A stretch of DNA of 64,000 bases, taken from assembly GCA_951799405.1 (NCBI GenBank), contig OX637354.1, positions 2,356,001 through 2,420,000 on the forward strand, written 5' to 3'. Positions 41,780-51,526 of the stretch are shown in pieces. Position numbers and translations under genes: made by a program. Each line of letters starts with the position of its first letter. Within the stretch, counting starts at the first letter, position 1. The stretch comes from Agapetus fuscipes (taxonomy: Eukaryota > Arthropoda > Insecta > Trichoptera > Glossosomatidae). The notes below the pieces were generated by a model. It saw only the letters and a list, made by a program, of their open reading frames with translations, was not told the origin of the DNA and ran no database searches.

Positions 41780-42008
41780 GGTTTTAAGTGTTTTTAAGCT
41801 TTCATGACCGGCTTCAGATGATGATGAGAAGGATGTAGAATCCATCTTTTCGGGCTTGTAGAATCTAAGTACAAGCCCTGAAGAAGTCAGTCATATGTTA
41901 CTGACGAAACGTAGCAGCCTTCCAAAAAAAATAAAGCAGCCTACAAAAGAATTATTGGACCATGGTTTACAAGCCCGGAAAGATGGATTCTACATCCTTA
42001 TCATCAGC
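41780..42008 (+). mobile_element. Penelope-like end with hammerhead-like core and hairpin
   Basis: CTGAAGA (41878-41884), 6-bp GTCAGT/ACTGAC stem, GAAA (41906-41909), CGTAGC. 41828-41868 and 41968-42006 are inverted copies (GGATGTAGAATCCATCTTTT and complement). Confidence 0.55.
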
Positions 42009-42505
42009 AACAATAGGTTTATTTAACACTTAATAAGGGGCTGGAAATGGGAAACAATAAATGACTAGACCGGCTTCAGAAAGCCTACCCGTCCCTTCTC
42101 ATCACTCTTCTGTTGACTGGAGTTCCGAGTTAAGGGTCTCAGGCAACGCCCCAGGCAGCGACAGCCTACGAAGCTTACGCCTCCACACGTTTGAGCCGAT
42201 GGGTGGGCGCTCCTATGCACCCGTCTCTGGTCCACAAGGTGGATTCCTTTGCTGGCAGGAAATCCAAGTAGAAGAAGGAGAGAGCTCCATTGAAATGCTC
42301 CCCTTCGCACCGCTTGGCGCTTGGTCGCCGACGTCTAACCCTGCTCACCGCTTGCCGAGAACTGACGTGCAATAATCGACGGCCCGACAAGATCGCACGG
42401 CGTAGCTCGGCTGTTTCCGTGACCGTTCGGCTCCGTTCGGCCCACGACACACACTGCACACTGCACACACTTCAGGAATGTTATTTAGAAAAATTACATA
42501 ATAGC
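42009..42505 (-). repeat. LTR-like repeat, copy 2
   Basis: Inverted copy of 34690-35195, with the AATAAACC end at about 42016-42023. It lies between the two direct repeats. Confidence 0.6.
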
Positions 42506-42516
42506 ACATATAGAGC

Positions 42517-42656
42517 CTTGGCCTCCATATCCCGGGGCCACAATAACAGGCGGTAATGTGAGACGCGGCGCTAATAATCGCTACATTTATTTATCAACCA
42601 AATATATTCATTCGCCTATCCATCACAACAGACTGTTACTGTAGCTCTACTACTTT
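42517..42656 (+). repeat. Direct repeat, right copy
   Basis: Very close to 41429-41575. Spacing between copies is about 1.09 kb. Confidence 0.8.
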
Positions 42657-42671
42657 TCCATTTAAGGTAGT

Positions 42672-42796
42672 TTATATTTTCAAATATTCTCTTTACTGGG
42701 TTGATAACCAAAGACCGGTCACCAAAGGTCCATCCAGCCATACAGCCACTGGTTCTTGCTTGAGAATTGGCGCTTTGTAGCGACGACCAAGCTCGT
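42672..42796 (+). mobile_element. SINE-B fragment
   Basis: ATATTCTCTTTACTGGGTTG to GCGACGACCAAGCTCGT. Confidence 0.65.
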
Positions 42797-42859
42797 TAAA
42801 GTCGGGATGTTTTAATGTTCCTGCATTTGTGTAGTAAAATTTTAGTTTTTTTTTAAATT

Positions 42860-42960
42860 TTATAACTATTTTGTACAACACAGTTGTATTTTCACACTTT
42901 TTAAGTTACATTGCCTAAGCGTTATCGGACTTTATCCGTCCATCTTCAGAGGCTAACTAA
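42860..42960 (-). mobile_element. Penelope-like end, degraded core
   Basis: On the minus strand, CTGAAGA (42949-42943) and a GGAC/GTCC stem, but GATAA where GAAA is expected. Confidence 0.45.
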
Positions 42961-43149
42961 TTAAGCTAATCCAAGGACGAAGATGGACGATGGATCCAAA
43001 TGTTCATGAAAAAATCCTAAGCTGCAGGATTTCCCCACTTTCTTAATGATTTTTTTTTCGTCGAAAATAGGAAAAAAGTATCTGAGAAAAAAACGTCAGT
43101 TTAATATTATGTCACTTATTCAGTTTAACATTTAAGGTATCGATATCCA

Positions 43150-43292
43150 GCTTTACAGACCGCTCACAAAGGTTCACATTGCGTTTAAATCTTGCCTGGT
43201 GCTTTCTGTTGATAAAAAATGCAGAGGGCTCTTGAGGTGGGATTTTCCGCAAGAACAGCGCTCACCAAATAAATCATCCCAATATTAAATTA
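43150..43292 (+). mobile_element. SINE-B2 3' part
   Basis: CCAGCTTTACAGACCGCTCA, then GCAGAGGGCTCTTGAGGTGG to AAATCATCCCAATATTA. Confidence 0.6.
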
Positions 43293-43530
43293 TTAATATA
43301 AAACAAGGGGAACTGGACTGCTCGTCCCCACATAGAGAATTTCTCTATTCATAATTAATCCCATACAAATGGTACAAGTTTTGTCATCACATTTTCTACT
43401 AAATTATTACCTAATGGAATTTTTGATGAACTTAGTTATATTCTTAGAAAAACTAATTTTCATATTATCTTTATTTAAAAAAGACTTGAATAAATTATGA
43501 AAATTTGGACACTTCCTTTCATATAAATTT
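43293..43530. other. Unassigned sequence
   Basis: Nothing recognised. Confidence 0.3.
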
Positions 43531-43629
43531 TGTTCGTTGACTTATAGGTTAGTATGCGGCTGACCACCCATGCTGTAGAAAATGGTTCACTTTGCTTATT
43601 TCCCCCCTGTTTCAGAGAAGATTGGCAAG
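43531..43629 (+). mobile_element. V head fragment
   Basis: TCGTTGACTTATAGGTTAGT to TTTCAGAGAAGATTGGC. Confidence 0.7.
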
Positions 43630-43800
43630 TCGGTTATGGCCGAAAGGGCCAAGTGGGCTGATCTTTCTAGCGTGTTTCGAATGGAACAAGGTTGGTTCGA
43701 TCCTCTTTTGACCATAAATTTGAACCTGGTTCAACAGATGTTATTCGATAATTGTGAATTAATAATTGCAGATAGATATTGCAGGGTATTCCGTGTGTCA
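43630..43800 (+). mobile_element. SINE-D, second copy
   Basis: TCGGTTATGGCCGAAAGGGC, GGTTGGTTCGATCCTC and GAACCTGGTTCAACAGATG align with 24177-24275. Confidence 0.55.
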
Positions 43801-44703
43801 TTGAAATATTAATACTTTTTCAATCAATGGTTATTTGTAAGTTTGTACTCGTATTGATTCACATTTGGTTTATTATTCATTGTTTTTGTAAGTAGTACAT
43901 ATTGTTTTTTATATAATAAATCGTAAATATTAGTAATATTTATTGTTTTGCAATTATATCAACCTTTATTTTGATCAAATTAACCCTAAAAAACACCAAA
44001 TCTCCCTGTTTTTGATAAAAAAAAAAATAACGCGAATTTCCCTGTTTTCAGGGAAATAACACCGAAATTCACAAAAAATAACACCACTATTTTCTAGTCC
44101 CTAGCTACGAGTATAACTAAAACGCCTACCCACCTACCTAACATTTATATATATTTGTTATTTATATAACAATTTTTCACTTTTTCAGTTTTCCCTTTAA
44201 AGGATTGCCCCCTTATTCATAAAAAAGGTTTTAATGTTTAAACTAGTATAAAGTCAGTTTTCACATACTGATAAGCTGGTTTATCTCTGGTTTTGGGTTC
44301 AACCAATTTAATAAATAAGGCCGTTGATGTCTACAAAATAAACTCAAAAGGAAAGAAAAAATAATTTATTATAGAAATAAAAAGCGTTTTATTTTTTACA
44401 TGTTTTTAATCATAACATAAAAAAAAAACATAGCTACCTATGAAACAACATAAACATGGGTCATCATTTAAAATATAAAACATTCAATACATACAAAAAA
44501 ACATTTAACTTTATAACTAGCGTCTCTAATCTCTAGAATTTACATTCAGTTTACATGTCGTACGAATTAGTTAATAGTACTTAATTTTACGTTATTAAAA
44601 TATTTTTTTATTGTTTTACATACATTTTTTTCATATTCACACATCAAATAACCGTCGTAGAACAAAACAATTGGTGTCTCTACGATTAATAGTTTCGGCT
44701 GGT
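43801..44703. other. Unassigned AT-rich stretch
   Basis: 44098-44172 is a piece of repeat T. The remainder is AT-rich with no feature. Confidence 0.4.
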
Positions 44704-44770
44704 TCCTTGACTTATAGGTTGGTATGCGGCTGACCACCCATGCTGCAGAAAATTGTTCACTTTGTCAATG
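44704..44770 (+). mobile_element. V head fragment
   Basis: CCTTGACTTATAGGTTGGTA to TTCACTTTGTCAATGA. Confidence 0.7.
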
Positions 44771-44788
44771 ACCGCCACAATTGCCTTT

Positions 44789-45020
44789 GACCGGTCCGTA
44801 GCTCAGTGGTAACACTGCGGACTCTGAATGGGAAGGTTGTGGGTTCGAATCCCGGCGGAGCACAAAAAACGTATCATTTATATTTTCAAATTTGCTTTTC
44901 GCTAGGTTGAAAAATTCACAAACCTTTACCAATGACCGGTCACCAAAGGTTCATCCAGCCTTACAGCAACTGGGTCTTGTTTGAGAGTTGGCGCTTTGTA
45001 GCGACGATGACCAAGCTCGT
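44789..45020 (+). mobile_element. SINE-B1 half of composite SINE B-A (copy 2)
   Basis: Head GACCGGTCCGTAGCTCAGTG, B-box GGGTTCGAATCCC. Stops at AAGCTCGTAAAAA, then SINE-A. Confidence 0.85.
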
Positions 45021-45023
45021 AAA

Positions 45024-45283
45024 AAGGTTGATAGCTCAATTGGTAGAATGCTTGCATTCCATGCCGAGAGCAAGGGTTCAATCTCAAGGTTTACTTAGCC
45101 TTCACAAGAAATGAGAACCCGTCCCCCCCGGGAGCTGGGAAACCCCCACTTCAACAGAAAGGGGTTGGTGTGAGGCCGGCCCCCTTACCCGTAAAAATAA
45201 ATAGGTCCCGAATCGCCACATGCGACCCCTTTGGGGATAGCGCAGGCAAGAAGTTACAGTATATGTGTAACCTAGTTGCATGT
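45024..45283 (+). mobile_element. SINE-A half of composite SINE B-A (copy 2)
   Basis: Head GGTTGATAGCTCAATTGGTA. Carries the shared internal deletion (AGCAAGGGTTCAATCTC to GTTTACTTAGCC) and the CAGGCAAGAAG variant. Confidence 0.85.
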
Positions 45284-45309
45284 CTCCAGAATAAGTTAAT
45301 ATAGTTGCA

Positions 45310-45546
45310 AGGGCCTGTTGCACCAAACTCCAATCAGACAAAAATCAAAATTACGTGTGATTTCTCCCATAAAATCAAAAGTTTGGTTGCATATACGTAA
45401 ATAAGCTGATGTACATCATTTTTCCTGTTCAAGTTCCATAATATTATTACCCACTTACGATAAATATTTAACAGAGTTCCTTACCAGAAGCAATCGAATT
45501 TGATGTGTCAATCAAATATTGATTGAAATTTGGTGCAAAAAGCCCT
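45310..45546. mobile_element. MITE-3, copy 2
   Basis: AGGGCCTGTTGCACCAAACT and GGTGCAAAAAGCCCTT. Parallel to 34161-34405. Confidence 0.8.
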
Positions 45547-45640
45547 TACTGTAACTGTAACTCTGTTTCAATTCCGCTAGGGTTTGCCAAAGTCTCTGCA
45601 GATTTGCCTCAATTTTTTCTTATTTTATCTTCATAAATCC
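45547..45640 (-). mobile_element. R1 LINE 3' scrap
   Basis: ACTGTAACTGTAACTCTG tail, then the RQICRDFGKP-like end of R1 on the minus strand. Confidence 0.7.
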
Positions 45641-45788
45641 ATTTAAAATAAAAATAAAACGAAAATTCTCGAGGTTTTATATTTACCACAGTGTATTTTG
45701 ACGTCTATTGGACCCTCAATCTTTTCTTGTATGGCAAGACGTAGAAAGCTTTATTTTTCTTATTTCATGAATCATAACCTAACATAAG

Positions 45789-45867
45789 GATATGAAGAAA
45801 CGGAGGCAGCTCTGCAGAGGCTCTGGCCACCCCTAGCGGAATGGTGACTGAGTTACAGTTACAGTAT
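45789..45867 (+). mobile_element. R1 LINE 3' scrap
   Basis: GATATGAAGAAACGGAGGCA through the GAGTTACAGTTACAG tail. It faces the scrap at 45547-45640. Confidence 0.7.
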
Positions 45868-46405
45868 TACAAATCCAAGAGACATCAGCTTTTTTTTTTC
45901 TGATATCTTACTTTCAATACACAATTATTTTACTTTTAAATTTAAGAGTGGGTTAGAAGTTTCGATGCATCTATTGATCATGTAGACATGTTCAGTAAAA
46001 CACAACGCAGCGCTATAAACCTGGACGCTTTTTTGACGCGCGCTAAAAACGCTTCCTGTTTGGCGAAACCATTTGTATACAGGCAATACGTTAGATTAAT
46101 GTTTAGATTAGATGGCTTTCGGCCCAAGGCATTTTTTTGAGGATTATAGAAATTGCGTTTTACTACAAATTTGTACATTTTCAGTTATTAATTAACACAT
46201 TACATCAATTTTATTTATGAATATAACAAAAAACATTCAAATCTACACCTTAAAGGTAAAAGTAAATGAGTGATATATACAGATAACATGGATTTCTCAG
46301 ATAAATGCAGTTTTTTTCCTATTTTATACGAGAGAAAACTTAAAAAATGTGTGAAAATCCTGTAGTTTAGAAGTTTTTCATGAGCACTGTCATATAATTA
46401 GTGCA
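45868..46405. other. Unassigned sequence
   Basis: Nothing recognised. Confidence 0.3.
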
Positions 46406-46409
46406 CTTA

Positions 46410-47387
46410 TGCCCGCTTTCCACTGCGAGCGGGAAATAGCTGAGCGGGAGCGGGAAATAGCTGAGCGGAGCGTAGTGAAATAGTTTTGGCCTTCCATTGC
46501 GAAAGAGTTTTAAAAAATAATGGTATTTGCCTTCCACAGCCAACGAGCTCGGCGGAGTGAGCTAGGCGGGAAATGAGATGAGTCAGATGAAAGAGTTGTT
46601 TGCCTTCCATCTACAGCTGGCTTAGCGGAGCCAACTAGTGTGTGACAGCTCGTTGCAGCCTACGCCCAGATCAAACGTTTTAATTATTAATAAAAAAAGT
46701 TTTTTTTTTGTTTCGAAAAATAAAAATTAATGTATTATTTTGCTTTAAACATAAAAAGTAGATGTTGGAAATAAAACATACATTTTAATATTTTCAAATT
46801 TATAAAATAATGTATGATGTGCAGTGTGTGACAGCTCGTTGCAGCCTACGCCCAGATCAAACGTTTTAATTATTAATAAAAGAGTTTTTTTTTGTTTCGA
46901 AACATAAAAAGTAATGTATTATTTTGCTTTAAACATAAAAAGTAGATGTTGGAAATAAAACATACATTTTAATATTTTCAAATTAATAAAATAATGTATG
47001 ATGTGTTTTTGTAAATCATGTATGATGTGTTTTATCGCTGTCACGCAACTGCGCGGGTTGGCGCGGGGGGCACGGGGGAGCGGAGTCAGTTGAAAACTAG
47101 CGGCCGAGACCATGACACAGCGGACCCATTTTTACTCGCTCAGTCAGCTCCGCTCACTCCGCTGTCGGTGGAAGCACTTCTATGAAATTTACTGTTGCTA
47201 GTCGAGCGGAGTCCGTACGGAGTCCGCTGGAAACTCGCTCAACTCTGCGACCACTTTTGTAACTCTTTGTACTCGCTCAGTCCGCTCCGCTGACTCGCTG
47301 TCGGTGGAAGCACTTCTATGAAATTTACTGTTGCTAGTCGAGCGGAGTCCGTACGGAGTCAGCTCCGCTCGCAGTGGAAAGCGGGCA
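46410..47387. mobile_element. PIF/Harbinger-like non-autonomous element
   Basis: 23-bp inverted ends (TGCCCGCTTTCCACTGCGAG...) with TTA at 46407-46409 and 47388-47390. The TTA duplication fits PIF/Harbinger and ISL2EU-type elements. Inside, about 185 bp is tandemly duplicated (46639-46824 and 46825-47008), and a 60-bp block with TGTCGGTGGAAGCACTTCTA occurs twice (about 47161-47223 and 47298-47360). No transposase frame. Confidence 0.88.
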
Positions 47388-47390
47388 TTA

Positions 47391-47794
47391 CTATGAGAAG
47401 TCACACCCAAAATAAAAGTTTATTCCACAATTTCTCAAATCAGTAGATCTGCATTTATTCAATTTTACCTTTAAGGTGGCGAAATGGTCTATGTACAAAA
47501 ATAATACTAAATTGAAAATTTTACTAGAAATTTTAAAATGTAAGTATAGGCCAATGGATAAAAACAATGTTATGTAATATTTATTCCTAATGGAATGTAA
47601 CAAATTGCAACAATATTGATGACTGAAGCTCGGTTTTTTCACCGCTAGCATATGTGACTTTAGACTGATATAAAAAACACACATGATTGACATAAGTTCG
47701 TCCTTTTCATTCAGTATAAAGTCGCTGGTCAGATGACTACTAGGAACTTCCTGGAGAGACCACACTACAAATGAGGAGGTTCTCTAAAGAATCT
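47391..47794. other. Unassigned sequence
   Basis: A minus frame of 124 codons crosses it without a domain. Not called. Confidence 0.3.
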
Positions 47795-48130
47795 AAAGAG
47801 GAAGGCATCTGCTCAGGACCTTGTCCGCAAGGCGTGCAAGATGGATCGGCCATGTAATACGACAAGAAGGTCTCTTGCATGCCATAATCCGAGGGGACGA
47901 ACTCTAGGGGACGCCCACGCCAAGAATACCTGGAAGACCTGTTGGTGGACGTGCGCTGCTCATCATATGCAGACCTTAAAAGAGCCGCACAAGACAGGGA
48001 AGAATGGAGGAGAAGAGTGAAAGAAATTGCTGCAAGCCAATCCCAGGATTGAAAAACTAGAGAAGAAGATAGTCTCTATGCTAACGTTGGAAATACAAGG
48101 TCTTAGGAACGATAATAATAATAATTAAAA
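47795..48130 (+). mobile_element. R3-type LINE 3' end, frameshifted
   Basis: LVRKACKMDRPCN-like, GRPRQEYLEDL-like and SYADLKRAAQDREEWRRR-like tracks in changing frames, then an AATAATAATAATT tail. Confidence 0.65.
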
Positions 48131-48480
48131 ACATGGGGTAACTTAATATTAGGAAAAATTAAATAGATCGTAATAATATATTAATAAAAAATTATAATGA
48201 ATACATTTTCAGTCTGTTTTTGAGGAATACTTTCAAAGTCACAATTTTCCACATTTTTGAGAACTGCTTTTCAATCATCACTTCACTTCAAAACACTTGT
48301 TCAACTCCTTTTTACCGTGGTGCCTTTGAGAAATATACGCATCAGGGACGTACGCAGAATTTCCAGCACAGGTAGGCAATCTTATCTATGTTTTTTTAAT
48401 TCCTCTAAGCATGCACATTTTGTTTTACGGAAAATATTTTTCTTGACAATTTTGCTAAATTTCATAATATTGTTGAATCA
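48131..48480. other. Unassigned sequence
   Basis: Nothing recognised. Confidence 0.3.
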
Positions 48481-48650
48481 ACCGGTCGATAGCACAGCTT
48501 TTAGAGTGCTTGCATTCCATGCCGAGAGCTCGGGTTCGAATCCCACCGAGGATGTAAACAATAATTTCCAGTTCAGTGTTTATTTCGAAACCCAAAATAA
48601 AATACCGGCAAGGTTTATTCAGCCTTCACAAGAAATGAGAACCAGCCAAA
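48481..48650 (+). mobile_element. SINE-A, 5' half
   Basis: ACCGGTCGATAGCACAGCTT head with B-box GGGTTCGAATCCC. Ends after CACAAGAAATGAGAACCAGC. Confidence 0.8.
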
Positions 48651-48677
48651 TGACCAAAATGAGATGGATGGCGATCC

Positions 48678-48934
48678 TTGACTTATAGGTTGGTATGCGG
48701 CTGATCACCCATGCTGTAAAAATGGTTCACTTTGCCAATGTCACCTCTGCTTCAGGGAAGGACGGCACGAGTTACAGGGTGTATGTCCATTTGAGATTTG
48801 ATTTTTGTGTTGTAAGTTCACATGCAGCATGTGCAAGCGCGAACTTGTACGTGTCTGCTTCTCAAAATGCATGCAATGTGAATCTCCAATGTAACATATC
48901 TTTGCAACTTAGATTAGATTAGATTAGATTAGAT
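48678..48934 (+). mobile_element. V unit, complete
   Basis: Head to a five-fold (TTAGA) tail. Open V frame of 75 codons (MRLITHAVKMVHFANVTSAS start). Confidence 0.85.
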
Positions 48935-49102
48935 GGACAGTGTGAACGCAGATGCAGCCAAGGCAGATATATGTAGCTGGAGAGCAAAGGCGATGGACTA
49001 TCGAGAGTGTAGGAGACTCAGGAACTCAGTATAGCTTTGCTCAATAATGTGAAGATCAGGATGGAGATAGGCCGTGATTCTTGTTGTCCATTAGACCATG
49101 GC

Positions 49103-49201
49103 TCAGACCGCGGCCATGGAGTTGCCGTTCTCAGTGTAGTTGATGTGGATCCTCTCGTTGGAGACCATGGTGTGCTGCATGTCCCTCCTCAAGCACGGAA
49201 G
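49103..49201 (-). CDS. C-terminal coding exon of an unidentified gene
   Basis: On the minus strand a polypyrimidine-poor but valid acceptor (TTGTTACAG) leads at 49201 into 32 codons and a TGA at 49105-49103. The peptide runs LPCLRRDMQHTMVSNERI, then HINYTENGNSMAAV. GC content is far above the surroundings, codon third positions are mostly G/C, and no repeat in the window matches, which is how a real exon looks among these repeats. The chain ends in a hydrophobic AAV. The mix of basic start and polar tail would suit a cytoplasmic tail of a membrane protein, but that is a guess. Upstream exons should lie at higher coordinates; I could not find one. The 3' UTR would be 48935-49102. Confidence 0.6.
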   Translation of the reverse strand, partial: LPCLRRDMQHTMVSNERIHINYTENGNSMAAV

Positions 49202-49289
49202 CTGTAACAATAACAGAAACATTCATATTAATCCAATGTTTCAGGGTCTACGACAGTTGGAACTGTTAATGTAGGGTTGTCGCTGCAGC
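49202..49289. other. Intron-side sequence of the exon
   Basis: The acceptor AG is at 49203-49202 on the minus strand. No clear branch site. Confidence 0.4.
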
Positions 49290-49344
49290 ATTAGGGGAGG
49301 CCAGAACCTCTGCAGAATTGCCTACATTTCTTTCTATCCTTGAA
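49290..49344 (-). mobile_element. R1 LINE scrap
   Basis: AGAACCTCTGCAGAATTGCC, then TTTCTTTCTATCCTTG. Confidence 0.55.
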
Positions 49345-49448
49345 CGGTTGATAGCTCACTTCGTGCAATGCTTGCTTTCAATGCCGAGAGCTCAATTTCG
49401 AATCCCACCGAGGGTCTAAGAAATGATTTACCGTTTCGGTGTTTATTT
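49345..49448 (+). mobile_element. SINE-A 5' fragment
   Basis: CGGTTGATAGCTCACTTCGT to ACCGTTTCGGTGTTTATTTC. Confidence 0.7.
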
Positions 49449-49605
49449 CGAAAATTTACAAATATGATTACGTTGTAATGCTAGCGGTTAAAGCTGAGGC
49501 TTTTAAATAAAAAAAAAACTGTTTTGTAGTTTTTTTCATTTTTTATTGTTTAATTGTTTAGAGTTTATTTGTTTTATATATTTGATTGTATTAATTGCTT
49601 GTACT

Positions 49606-49867
49606 CCTTGACTGATAGGTTGGTATGCGACTGACCACCCATACTGTAAAAAATGGTTCACTTTGCCAATGTCACCCCTGCTTCAGGGAAAGTCGGCAAG
49701 AGTTGCATTGCTTATGTTCATTTGAGATTGGGTTTTTTTTATATTTTAGGTCTACATGCGGCATGTGTAAGCGCGAAATTATGCATGTCTGCTTGTGGGA
49801 ATGCATTTAATATGAATCTCAAATGATACATATCTTTGCAGCTAAGATTTAGATTTAGATTTAGATT
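49606..49867 (+). mobile_element. V unit, complete
   Basis: Tail is TTTAGATTTAGATTTAGA, a third tail variant. Confidence 0.8.
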
Positions 49868-49890
49868 ACGCCTTAATTTTCACGGTCTTA

Positions 49891-50400
49891 ATAATCTATA
49901 ATCTAAGTTGCAGAGATGAATTACATTTAAGATTCATATTTCATGCATTCCCATAAGCAGACACATATAGCAAGCTCAAACCCTCCCCATATCTGTCCAG
50001 TATATATATATTATGTCTATAGGACCCACAACACACAATCATACAAAACTATATATTTTCTAAAGTGGCGGAAGGCCATCCCGTGAAGTAAAAGCAACGG
50101 TACTATAAAACCACCACAAAATAAGCGGTACGATGTTACTGAAGCTAATAGCATACCTCAGGTGGCACTCCTTGTGCAGTTGTTGCTAGATCACGGATAG
50201 CGTGAATAATATTATTATTAAAAAAATAATAATTATAGTTTTTTTTTTATTAGCGCTTAGATATGCTGCATGTAGACTAACAACATAAAAACCCAATCTT
50301 AAATGAGCATAAGCCCTTCAAATCTTGCCGACCTTCCATGAAACAGAAGTAACATTGGAAAAGTGAACCATTTTTTTACAGTACCTACGGATGGTCAACC
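49891..50400 (-). mobile_element. V unit interrupted by about 280 bp
   Basis: Tail part 49891-49968, head part 50250-50400. The interposed 49969-50249 shares phrases with 23100-23165 (CAAACCCTC..., AGGACCCACA...). It may be an insertion. Confidence 0.6.
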
Positions 50401-50770
50401 TCTCACATATTTCTTTCTGTCTTTCCTACATCTTCATAAATTTTGTTGTTGATCTCTGTGAGTGTACACTTTTTAGGCGGCTGTTGTTAACTCGAGAGGA
50501 CATTCCTTTTAGAGCTGCCATTGTGGTTTCCGTCCACGTCCCCTTCTGCGCCACAGCGTGTCCCCTCCTACATAAGGCATGGCCCATCCTCTCAATCTTG
50601 TCCTCCGATGTAACTCATCCTCAGTAGGTACGTGACGGCCCTGCTAACGTCAGCTTTTGTGAGCTCAACTTTTATATTGTACCTATGTTAATAAAAATGG
50701 AATGCTGTTTGTTGGTGATCGCATCGCTCGAGGATGGCTGAAACGATTTTGCTCAAATTGTTTTATACAT
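50401..50770. other. Unassigned sequence
   Basis: Open frames on both strands. The minus strand resembles a decayed retroelement tail (GHTL-like, RRRGRGRKP-like) but too weakly to call. Confidence 0.3.
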
Positions 50771-50775
50771 CGATT

Positions 50776-51055
50776 CCCCGACTTATAGGTTGGTATGATT
50801 CCTTCACTTATAGGTTGGTATGAGGCTGACCACCCATGCTGTAAAAATGGTTCACTTTGCCAATTTCACCCCTGTTTCAGGAAAGGGCGGCAAGAGTTGC
50901 CGGGTGTATGTCCATTTGAGATTTGGTTTTTGTGTTGTAGGTTCACATGAGGCATGTGCAAGCGCGAACTTGTACGTGACTGGTTATGAGAATGCATGTA
51001 ATGTGAATCTCCAATGTACCATATCTTTGCAACTTAGATTAGATTAGATTAGATT
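50776..51055 (+). mobile_element. V unit with duplicated head
   Basis: GACTTATAGGTTGGTATGA occurs twice (about 50778 and 50805). Open V frame of 75 codons, four-fold (TTAGA) tail. Confidence 0.8.
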
Positions 51056-51149
51056 TATTGATAGCATTTATACCTGTTTCTGGTCAGGCAAAATAGGTTG
51101 AAACAAAAAAGATGGGTGAAAGCAATTTGTTTAAAATACTTCTGCTGTA

Positions 51150-51510
51150 AAAACTAGTTCAATTTTGTCAATGCATCCCCAGTTTCAGAGAGCAGCGGTA
51201 GGTTTTGCGAGGTGTATGTTCATGTGAGGTTTGTTTTTGATCGAAATAAGTGCACATGCAATATGTGTAATCGAGAACTCACACGTGTCTCCCGTTGATC
51301 GGTCCTAAGTCTAGTGGTTAACATTTTGCTGTCGTAAACGGAATGTTGTGGGTTTGAATCCCGGCGGGAGCTCTTGAGGTATGATTCACACAAAAACAGC
51401 GCTCATCGAATAAATCATCCTAATAATTTGTTATTGTTATTTGAGCTTGCATAGAGTATAAGCCTTAAATGTCACTATACCCTTGCAACTTAGATTATAG
51501 ATATTAGGAT
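51150..51510 (+). mobile_element. Diverged V split by SINE-B
   Basis: 5' part 51150-51292, 3' part 51451-51510 (GCCTTAAATGTCACTATACC to TTAGATTATAGAT). A SINE-B2 lies between. Confidence 0.6.
51296..51432 (+). mobile_element. SINE-B2 with internal deletion
   Basis: Head GGTCCTAAGTCTAGTGGTTA joins from GAATCCCGGCGG directly to GAGCTCTTGAGG. Ends at AAATAAATCATCCTAATAA. Confidence 0.7.
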
Positions 51511-51526
51511 ATTGTTACAATTTTTT

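Noticed and set aside
42175..42468. Conserved gene because a similar peptide occurs at 34718
   Set aside because: The two loci share about 500 bp of DNA including an AATAAA-type end. A dispersed LTR-like repeat explains it better than a gene family.
48695..48922. Small protein-coding gene of about 75 codons (MRLITHAVKMVHF...)
   Set aside because: The same frame appears in many V units at repeat positions, so it belongs to the mobile element. Whether the element itself uses it is listed as a finding.
50401..50640. Gene fragment on either strand
   Set aside because: Frames are open but only faintly like a retroelement tail; too weak to name.
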